Positions 1 to 5,386 of a DNA stretch of 7,016 nt are shown here, one piece after another (the stretch's first letter is position 1; the number at the start of each line of letters is the position of its first letter). The stretch covers positions 191 through 7,206 of the forward strand of contig DCIF01000052.1 of NCBI GenBank assembly GCA_002315795.1, read 5' to 3'. Position numbers and translations under genes: made by a program. Below the pieces are notes generated by a model. That model was not told where the DNA came from, did no database searches, and worked only from the letters and a program-made list of their open reading frames with translations. This DNA comes from Bacteroidales bacterium UBA1733. Lineage in GTDB: Bacteria; Bacteroidota; Bacteroidia; Bacteroidales; UBA3663.

Positions 1-11
1 TAAACAATACG

Positions 12-1523
12 TCATTTGCGACGGCAGAGGAGGAGTCCGAAGGCGGTGATGCCTCCGTTGATGAGGAGGAGTTCGTAGCCGATCTTGTAGCCATTGAACC
101 AGGTCTGGCTGTTCTGGTCGAGGATGAAGCAGAGGATGGGGGAGAGGACACAGATGATGGGGATGAGACCATCGCGCACCCTGACCCTGGTGAAGAGGCC
201 GAAGAAGAACAGGCCGATGAGCGGACCGTAGGTGTAGCTGGCAACGACATAGACGGCATTGATGACCGATCCGCTGGCCAGAAGGTGGAAGAAATAGATC
301 ATCACTCCCATGAGGATGGAGTTGATGAGATGCACCCAGAATCGACGCTGGCGTGCCTTGGTCTCATCGGACTGTGGCTGGAGGAAATCGACCATCACGG
401 AGGTGGTGAGTGCCGTTACGGCCGATCCGGCAGAGGAGAAGGCGGCAGCAATGAGTCCGAGGACGAAGAGGATGCTCACGATAAGGGGCAGGAACGGTGT
501 GCCGGTCAAAGGATTGATGCCGGTGGCCAGATAGGGGAAGAGCTCGTCTGACTTGAGTGGTGCTGCCGTAGCTTGTGACATGACCTCATGCAGGGTGCCA
601 TCGGTACTGATCATGCCCAACTGACCCGCATAGGTGTAAAGCAGAATACCCAACGAGAGGAACACGAGATTGACCGGCAGGAAGCCGAAGCCGTAAGAGA
701 CCATATTCTTCTGAGCCTCGTGCAATGAGGTGCACGAGAGGTTTTTCTGCATCATGTCCTGATCTAAGCCGGTCATGGCAATGGTGGTGAACATGCCCCC
801 GAGGAACTGCTTCCAGAAGAAGCGCGTATCGTTGGCATCGTCAAAGAACCACACCCTACTCATAGGACTCTCGGTGATGGTTTGATAGAGGCCGCTGGCA
901 TTCAACCCCATGGCCTTTGCGACATAGAACACAAAACCCACCATGGCAGCAAGCAGACACAGGGTTTGCAGCAGATCGGTCCATACCAGCGTCTTGACGC
1001 CTCCGCGGAACGAATAGAGCCACACGATGAGCATGATGCATGCCACACTGAGGCCAAACGGCAGACCGAGGCCTTCGAACAACACCAGCTGAAGCACAAC
1101 GGCTGTGAGGTACATGCGAACGGCACAACCTAAGAACTTGCTCAACAGGAAGAAAGCGGCTCCTGTGCGATGGGCCGACTGGCCATAGCGTTGCTCAAGA
1201 TAGACGTAGATGCTGGAGAGACCTAATCTATAATACAGGGGCAGCAGGATATAGGCTACGGCAAAATAACCGGTTACGAAGCCCAGTACCATCTGCAGGT
1301 AACTCATGCTGCTGGTTGACACCATGCCCGGGACACTGACGTAGGTCACACCCGAGATGCTGGTGCCAATCATGGCAATGGCCACTACCCACCAGGGACT
1401 CTTGCGGTCGCCACGATAGAAGCTTTGCGAATCAGTGTCCTTGTGTCGGGTCGTCCACCAGCTGACACCGAACACCATGCAGAAATAGAGTGCTATAATA
1501 AACAGAACGAGGATAGAATTCAT
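12..1523 (-). CDS. Sodium:solute symporter family (SSS) transporter
   Basis: An inner-membrane secondary transporter that probably imports a small solute with Na+; the substrate cannot be read from the sequence. The 503-residue protein is hydrophobic throughout, with about 13 likely membrane helices, a usual SSS length. Family marks seen are GTSISGVTYVSVPG at about 53-66 (broken first core helix), FRGGVKTLVWTDLLQ at 172-186 (the GG...TD..Q signature), GLDQDMMQK at 252-260, and AAAFSSAGSAVTAL at 359-372, whose S363/S364 match the paired serines of the Na2 sodium site in known SSS proteins. I chose the ATG at 1523. The frame stays open to a TTG at 1547, but that TTG is part of the TATCTTTG promoter element and would add eight residues outside the transcript. 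The gene is divergent from the threonine aldolase. Family is secure. Substrate is unknown; the nearby PLP enzyme is only a weak hint of amino-acid-related transport. Confidence 0.93.
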   Translation of the reverse strand: MNSILVLFIIALYFCMVFGVSWWTTRHKDTDSQSFYRGDRKSPWWVVAIAMIGTSISGVTYVSVPGMVSTSSMSYLQMVLGFVTGYFAVAYILLPLYYRLGLSSIYVYLEQRYGQSAHRTGAAFFLLSKFLGCAVRMYLTAVVLQLVLFEGLGLPFGLSVACIMLIVWLYSFRGGVKTLVWTDLLQTLCLLAAMVGFVFYVAKAMGLNASGLYQTITESPMSRVWFFDDANDTRFFWKQFLGGMFTTIAMTGLDQDMMQKNLSCTSLHEAQKNMVSYGFGFLPVNLVFLSLGILLYTYAGQLGMISTDGTLHEVMSQATAAPLKSDELFPYLATGINPLTGTPFLPLIVSILFVLGLIAAAFSSAGSAVTALTTSVMVDFLQPQSDETKARQRRFWVHLINSILMGVMIYFFHLLASGSVINAVYVVASYTYGPLIGLFFFGLFTRVRVRDGLIPIICVLSPILCFILDQNSQTWFNGYKIGYELLLINGGITAFGLLLCRRK

Positions 1524-1544
1524 CTTTTCGAAAATTGAGTGGCG

Positions 1545-1552
1545 CAAAGATA
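1545..1552 (-). promoter_or_regulatory. Bacteroidota -7 promoter element of the symporter gene
   Basis: On the minus strand this reads TATCTTTG, an exact match to the Bacteroidota TAnnTTTG -7 box. It lies 21 bases upstream of the ATG at 1523, so transcription should start near 1540 and leave a leader of under 20 bases. A weak -33 candidate (TCTG, complement of 1574-1577) sits 21 bases upstream of the box. The 10-base perfect palindrome TTTTCGAAAA (1525-1534) lies between the predicted start point and the ATG. Confidence 0.7.
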
Positions 1553-1602
1553 CATAAAAATATTCAAATTTTCCAGACTTCGATGGCTTTTTTCTCCGTT
1601 CG

Positions 1603-1634
1603 TTTGTTTTTGTCGTAAAATTCTCGTATATTTG
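1603..1634 (+). promoter_or_regulatory. Bacteroidota -33/-7 promoter of the threonine aldolase gene
   Basis: TTTG at 1603-1606 and TATATTTG at 1627-1634 are separated by 20 bases, matching the Bacteroidota major sigma factor consensus (TTTG, about 19-21 bases, TAnnTTTG). Transcription should start near 1639-1641, giving a leader of about 40 AT-rich bases before the ATG at 1682. No Shine-Dalgarno sequence is visible, which is common in this phylum. Confidence 0.75.
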
Positions 1635-1681
1635 CGCGCATCAATTTACTTTTTGCAAACATTCCACATTATAATAATAGT

Positions 1682-2707
1682 ATGATCCAGTTCCAGTGTG
1701 ATTATAATAACGGCACTCATCCGAAGATCTTAGAGCGCCTCATTGCTACCAACGATGAGCAGTCAGTAGGTTATGGTCTTGACCCTCATTGTGAGAATGC
1801 CCGTCGGCTGATCCGTGAGGCATGCCAGCGTCCTGATGCCGATGTGCATTTCATGGTCGGCGGTACACAGACCAATGTTACCGTCATCGCTTCTATTCTT
1901 CGTCATCATCAGGGTGTCATCTGTGCTACGAGTGGCCACATCAACGTTCATGAGACGGGAGCACTGGAGCATATCGGCCATAAATGTATTACCTTGCCAC
2001 ATCGGCAGGGACTGATTTCGGTCGAGCAGATTGAGGAGCTTGTGGTGGCTCATCGTGCGGCTGAAGACCCTTGCCACTGCGTAGAGCCTGCTATGGTCTA
2101 TATCTCTTTCTCGACAGAATATGGCACCATCTATAGCAAAGAACAGCTCACGAAGATCAGTGAGGTCTGTCACCGGCTCGACCTTCCACTCTTCATCGAT
2201 GGTGCCCGTATGGGATACGGTCTCACCTGTGATGCCTGCGATATTACTTTGCCAGAGCTTGCACAGTTGGCCGATGTCTTCTATCTGGGTGGTACCAAAC
2301 AAGGTGCCATGTTCGGTGAGGCGATAGTCATCACCAAAGACTCGCTCAAGAAAAACTTCCGTTATGATATTAAGCAGAATGGAGGTATGCTGGCCAAGGG
2401 TCGGATGTTGGGCATTCAGTTTGAGACGCTCTTTACCGATAATCTCTATTTCCAGATTGCCCGTCATGCGAATGTGCAGGCGAAACGCATCCGTGACCGC
2501 TTCGTTGAGCGAGGTTACAAGCTTCTGATGGAGAGCCCTACCAATCAGCAGTTCCCTATCCTTACAAAGACGGAGATGGACCGTCTGAGCAAAGACTTCC
2601 TCTTCGAGATCTGGGAACCTGTCGATGCAGAGCATATCGCTGTGCGTTTCTGCACCAGTTGGGCTACCAGGGTGGAAGATGTAGATGCATTGCTGTCAGT
2701 ACTTTAA
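1682..2707 (+). CDS. Threonine aldolase family (beta-eliminating lyase type) PLP enzyme
   Basis: Probably a cytoplasmic, PLP-dependent low-specificity threonine aldolase, splitting L-threonine or L-allo-threonine into glycine and acetaldehyde. The 341 residues form one fold-type I domain of normal family length. Seen in order: GGTQTN at 60-65 (cofactor phosphate loop), SGHINVHETGA at 84-94 with H86 and H90 (the histidine region stacking on PLP), FIDGARMGYG at 171-180 with D173 for the pyridine nitrogen, GGTKQGA at 203-209 with K206 as the expected Schiff-base lysine, and VRFCTSWAT at 321-329 with R322 as a likely substrate-carboxylate contact. The ATG at 1682 sits about 40 bases after a good promoter and is followed by the expected MIQFQCDYNNGTHPKIL start. 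The VanZ-like gene follows after 12 bases. Family is clear; the exact substrate is not, since related beta-eliminating lyases share these motifs. Confidence 0.9.
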   Translation: MIQFQCDYNNGTHPKILERLIATNDEQSVGYGLDPHCENARRLIREACQRPDADVHFMVGGTQTNVTVIASILRHHQGVICATSGHINVHETGALEHIGHKCITLPHRQGLISVEQIEELVVAHRAAEDPCHCVEPAMVYISFSTEYGTIYSKEQLTKISEVCHRLDLPLFIDGARMGYGLTCDACDITLPELAQLADVFYLGGTKQGAMFGEAIVITKDSLKKNFRYDIKQNGGMLAKGRMLGIQFETLFTDNLYFQIARHANVQAKRIRDRFVERGYKLLMESPTNQQFPILTKTEMDRLSKDFLFEIWEPVDAEHIAVRFCTSWATRVEDVDALLSVL

Positions 2708-2719
2708 CCTGCATTTTTC

Positions 2720-3157
2720 ATGCTCATGAAAGCGTTCTTGAAGACAATGTTCAAAGCCTATCCGTTGACAATCGTCACACTTGCGGCTATCTTCTATCTG
2801 TCATTCTTCACGCCACCCGAAATCCCGGAACTGGAGGATGTGCGTTTTATTGACAAATGGACGCATCTGGTGATGTATGCTGGTCTCACTTCGGTAGTCC
2901 TTTACGAGCACTTCAAGCAACATGGTCTCAAAGGCCTACGCCTGAAGACCCTTGAGACCACGACTCTCTGCTGGCGACATATCCGCCTCATTGCACTGTG
3001 GCTTCCTGCTTTGCTCGGTGGTGTCATCGAGGTATTGCAGGAACATTGTACCAATCACCGAAGGAGTGGTGATGTCCTTGATTTTCTGGCCGATGCACTG
3101 GGTTCGGTGCTGGCATTCACCATCATTTATCTGCTGGCACTCCGTATCAGGAAATAA
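2720..3157 (+). CDS. VanZ-like family membrane protein
   Basis: A small integral membrane protein of 145 residues with about four helices (roughly 15-31, 48-62, 89-103 and 124-141). It carries the VanZ-like pattern: DKWTHLVMYAGL at 45-56, resembling the family's DK..H...Y.GL, then E104..Q107, R114/R115, D118, D121, D125 and G128 around the start of the last helix. The biochemical role of this family outside the teicoplanin-resistance protein VanZ is not established, so no resistance function should be inferred. The segment between helices two and three (about 65-88) seems long and basic, and its DNA contains a strong inverted repeat. ATG 2720 is taken as the start; an in-frame ATG two codons later (2726) is equally possible. 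It probably shares the aldolase transcript. Its last 31 bases overlap the end of the opposing DUF2851 gene. Confidence 0.8.
   Translation: MLMKAFLKTMFKAYPLTIVTLAAIFYLSFFTPPEIPELEDVRFIDKWTHLVMYAGLTSVVLYEHFKQHGLKGLRLKTLETTTLCWRHIRLIALWLPALLGGVIEVLQEHCTNHRRSGDVLDFLADALGSVLAFTIIYLLALRIRK
2923..2960. repeat. Inverted repeat inside the VanZ-like gene
   Basis: The left arm TGGTCTCAAAGG (2923-2934) and the right arm CCCTTGAGACCA (2949-2960) are complementary at 11 of 12 positions, with one A/C mismatch, around a 14-base loop. The nine outer pairs are perfect. In RNA this would form a stable hairpin within codons 68-81, in the linker between membrane helices two and three. The first eight bases of the left arm also occur as a direct copy at 2881-2888. 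No T-run follows, so it does not look like an intrinsic terminator. Confidence 0.6.
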
Positions 3158-4335
3158 CCCCATCGGCAATGCATGCAGCGGTGTGGTTCGCAATAGTTGC
3201 GATACAGATGCAGTAGCGCCTGAGAATCGAAGGCAGAGCGGACGGGTATGCCACGGTCTGACCACAGTTGTATGTAACGGTTATCTTCGGCCGGCAGTTG
3301 CTCAAGAAGTGAGAGTGCGGCTTCACAACGCTCATCATCTCCCTGCCATTGCGCATAACCTATGAGGATAGGAACTACGGCATTGATAATGAGGCTTCTG
3401 ACGGTCTGTGAACCCAGCCCTGGTACAGAAAGTAAATTTGTTAATTCGTTAATTTCTTGCGCTTCTGTTATGGCGCTGAAGAGGTCTTGGTGTGTCCATA
3501 ATAGGGCTGCCAGGGCCTTTAATCGTAAGTGAGGCTGCGCTTGTGGACGTACGCGTCCGTACATCCAAGCAGAAGTGGGGAGAGGGGTCAATGAGAACTT
3601 CTGACGAAGGAAAGTGTATTCGCGCTGCAGATCGGTATAGTTCTCTTTGTCAAGATGCAACAGTCCTGCCTGACCCAGAAGCAGGGCTTCGATCTGCTGC
3701 AGATTGTCCTTGTGGTGGAGGATGCAACTGAGGGGGAGAGAACGCGCCAGACGCTCCATGGCATCACTGTTGACCCCTGTGCCAAGGCTGCGGGTGAGAA
3801 TGACATAGAAGGCTTCACGCCAACCCATGAGCTGGTTGTTGACAAGGTCCATGACACGCTTGGTCTTCTCAATCATGCGTTGCGTGCAAAGTGATGTTAA
3901 CCAGTCATGTATCTGAATATTTCCGAGTTCACCCAAGCGAGGTGCACAGCGTATCTGACAGAAGGGGTCACGGTCGGCCAGCAGTTCATTGTGACGTGAC
4001 AGAATCTCGTCAGGAATATGCATGACTACGGTCTTGACCGGAGTGCCATCATGGAGGGTGATGGTGGCATCGGCCTGCATGACGACATGAAGGATGACTG
4101 AATCGTAGGTACGGTCCTGATGATGGTGATGCGTGTACCAGTCCTTTGCACGACAATGCATCTCTACATTGCCTGCCCAGACAACACCATCTATGCGTAT
4201 TTTGGCATTGAAGAAGTCAGGACCTGCATCTTGATTGCGAAGGCCGGGATGGATGATTTCTATGGGTTGTCCGTCGGTGGTAGAGAGGCTGTCAAAGAGC
4301 TTCTGCTGCCATACATAATACATGAGTTCTTCCAT
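3127..4335 (-). CDS. DUF2851 family protein of unknown function
   Basis: A soluble-looking 402-residue protein matching what I know of the DUF2851 family, which is common in Bacteroidota and has no proven activity. Recognisable blocks are HPGLRNQDAGPDFFNAK at 29-45, GNVEMH at 55-60 followed by a DW..HHHHQDRTYDSVILHVV stretch to 85, REAFYVILTRSLG at 173-185, ALLLGQAGLL at 217-226, KFSL with a later R.RP (R261, R263, P264), and a C-terminal C..H.C.HC cluster (C382, H385, C387, H389, C390). The frame is open back to a GTG at 4380, but that G is the last base of a TATATTTG promoter box. The ATG at 4335 (MEELMYYVWQQKLF) fits the usual family N-terminus and a leader of about 40 bases. It is a single-gene unit, divergent from dapB and convergent with the VanZ-like gene. 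A nuclease-like fold is a speculation treated in the findings. Confidence 0.85.
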   Translation of the reverse strand: MEELMYYVWQQKLFDSLSTTDGQPIEIIHPGLRNQDAGPDFFNAKIRIDGVVWAGNVEMHCRAKDWYTHHHHQDRTYDSVILHVVMQADATITLHDGTPVKTVVMHIPDEILSRHNELLADRDPFCQIRCAPRLGELGNIQIHDWLTSLCTQRMIEKTKRVMDLVNNQLMGWREAFYVILTRSLGTGVNSDAMERLARSLPLSCILHHKDNLQQIEALLLGQAGLLHLDKENYTDLQREYTFLRQKFSLTPLPTSAWMYGRVRPQAQPHLRLKALAALLWTHQDLFSAITEAQEINELTNLLSVPGLGSQTVRSLIINAVVPILIGYAQWQGDDERCEAALSLLEQLPAEDNRYIQLWSDRGIPVRSAFDSQALLHLYRNYCEPHRCMHCRWGYFLIRSASR

Positions 4336-4379
4336 GGAAGGTGGGGTTAGCGTATGGTGGAATGCTGTTATTTCGGCCA

Positions 4380-4412
4380 CAAATATACACAGATTTCTTT
4401 ATACAACTCGAA
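4380..4412 (-). promoter_or_regulatory. Bacteroidota promoter of the DUF2851 gene
   Basis: On the minus strand, TATATTTG (complement of 4380-4387) is an exact TAnnTTTG -7 box. TTCG (complement of 4409-4412) lies 21 bases upstream, one mismatch from the TTTG -33 box. The predicted start point near 4375 precedes the ATG at 4335 by about 40 bases. Confidence 0.68.
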
Positions 4413-4459
4413 AAAACGTTCAAAAACATATACGGAGAACTATTTTTTTGATAAATTTC

Positions 4460-4490
4460 TTCGAAAAATCAAGATTTTTTAGTATCTTTG
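4460..4490 (+). promoter_or_regulatory. Bacteroidota promoter of dapB-lepB-wbqC
   Basis: TATCTTTG at 4483-4490 is an exact TAnnTTTG -7 box, and TTCG at 4460-4463 lies 19 bases upstream, one mismatch from TTTG. The start point would be near 4496, giving dapB a leader of about 75 bases. The spacer between the two boxes holds an interrupted palindrome (4464-4479). Confidence 0.7.
4464..4479. repeat. Interrupted palindrome in the dapB promoter spacer
   Basis: AAAAATC (4464-4470) and GATTTTT (4473-4479) are perfect inverted copies separated by two A bases. The 16 bases lie between the -33 and -7 boxes of the dapB promoter, where a regulator could bind. AT-rich sequence makes a chance match fairly likely. 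Confidence 0.4.
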
Positions 4491-4570
4491 CCGCGATATA
4501 TACGTGCGTAAGTGCTCCAGAGGGTGCACATGCCACATTTTGAATTATGAAAACAGAGTAAGAAACCAAT

Positions 4571-5359
4571 ATGAAAATTGCGTTGATCGGCTATGGCAAA
4601 ATGGGCCATATTATTGAGGAGATTGCACTGAGTCGTGGACATGAGGTCGTCTGCACCATCGATATTAATAACCTTGAGGATTTTGAGAGCGAAGCGTTCA
4701 GAAACGCTGATGTAGCCATAGAATTTACCACTCCGAAGACCACACGAGGCAATATGGCCAAATGTCTGAAAGCGGGTGTGCCTGTTGTGGTAGGTTCAAC
4801 CGGCTGGTATGATCAGCTGGATGAGGTAAAGGCTGAGGTGGCTGCTGCCGACGGCTCGCTGTTCTGGGCATCGAACTTCTCGATTGGCGTCAATGTATTT
4901 GTTGCTATGCAGAAGTATGTGGCTAAGATCATGAACGCCTACCCACAGTATGATGTGGCAATGGAAGAGACGCATCACATACACAAGCTGGATTCGCCAT
5001 CGGGTACAGCTATCACCATCGCTAATGCCATCACCGACAACCTGGAACGTAAGCAGACCTGGAAAGAGACTTCGTGCCTCTGGCTCAACGAAGATATGAG
5101 TGTCAATGTGGCAAAGAATGCTGAGATGAAGACTCCGTTTGAGTCGCATAATGACGATGAACTGGAGGTGGTGGCCTTCCGTCGTGGTGAGGTGCCAGGA
5201 ATCCACACCGTAGTGTATGACAGCGAAGTAGATACCATCACGATGACTCATAGCGCCAAGAGCCGTCGAGGATTTGCCCTCGGTGCAGTAGTGGCTGCCG
5301 AATGGATGGCCGATGGCAAGAAGGGCGTTTATACGATGACCGATTTGATGAAATTTTAA
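4571..5359 (+). CDS. dapB: 4-hydroxy-tetrahydrodipicolinate reductase
   Basis: Cytoplasmic NAD(P)H-dependent reductase converting 4-hydroxy-tetrahydrodipicolinate to tetrahydrodipicolinate in the pathway to meso-diaminopimelate and lysine. The 262 residues show an N-terminal nucleotide-binding fold with GYGKMG at 7-12, IEFTTP at 50-55 and VGSTG at 74-78, then ASNFSIGVN at 100-108. The catalytic motif ETHHIHKLDSPSGTA spans 133-147, with H135 and K139 matching H159 and K163 of the E. coli enzyme. FRRGEVPGIHTV at 203-214 and HSAKSRRGFALGAV at 227-240 are further typical DapB blocks. It is slightly shorter than the E. coli protein (273). ATG 4571 gives the expected MKIALIGYGKMG start directly at the first beta strand. 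It heads a likely operon with lepB 27 bases on. All key residues are present. Confidence 0.97.
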   Translation: MKIALIGYGKMGHIIEEIALSRGHEVVCTIDINNLEDFESEAFRNADVAIEFTTPKTTRGNMAKCLKAGVPVVVGSTGWYDQLDEVKAEVAAADGSLFWASNFSIGVNVFVAMQKYVAKIMNAYPQYDVAMEETHHIHKLDSPSGTAITIANAITDNLERKQTWKETSCLWLNEDMSVNVAKNAEMKTPFESHNDDELEVVAFRRGEVPGIHTVVYDSEVDTITMTHSAKSRRGFALGAVVAAEWMADGKKGVYTMTDLMKF

Positions 5360-5386
5360 GAAAACCTAACCAAAACAGATAAAAAA

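Noticed and set aside
1763..2635. A 290-codon open frame on the minus strand, opposite the threonine aldolase gene.
   Set aside because: It is an antisense shadow: the plus-strand protein has all the family motifs, while the translated antisense frame resembles nothing I know and has no promoter box or plausible neighbour spacing.
2720..3157. VanZ as a glycopeptide resistance gene.
   Set aside because: Only the broad VanZ-like family pattern is present; no vanA-type cluster or other resistance genes lie nearby, so a resistance call is unsupported.
2952..3365. A 137-codon plus-strand frame covering the end of the VanZ-like gene and part of DUF2851.
   Set aside because: Its translation is low-complexity and Cys/His-rich with no family likeness, and it overlaps two better-supported genes in other frames.
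4441..4490. An intrinsic terminator suggested by the T-runs and the AAAAATC/GATTTTT repeat.
   Set aside because: The repeat is AT-only apart from one pair with a two-base loop, lies between promoter boxes, and neither flanking gene ends there.
4322..4543. A 73-codon plus-strand frame spanning the DUF2851 start and the dapB promoter.
   Set aside because: It runs through two promoters and the AT-rich gap; the translation looks like non-coding AT-rich DNA and resembles no family I know.
4495..4570. Possible lysine riboswitch or other structured RNA in the dapB leader.
   Set aside because: The leader of about 75 bases is much too short for a lysine riboswitch, and the only pairing I see (GTGC with GCAC near 4512-4528) is weak.
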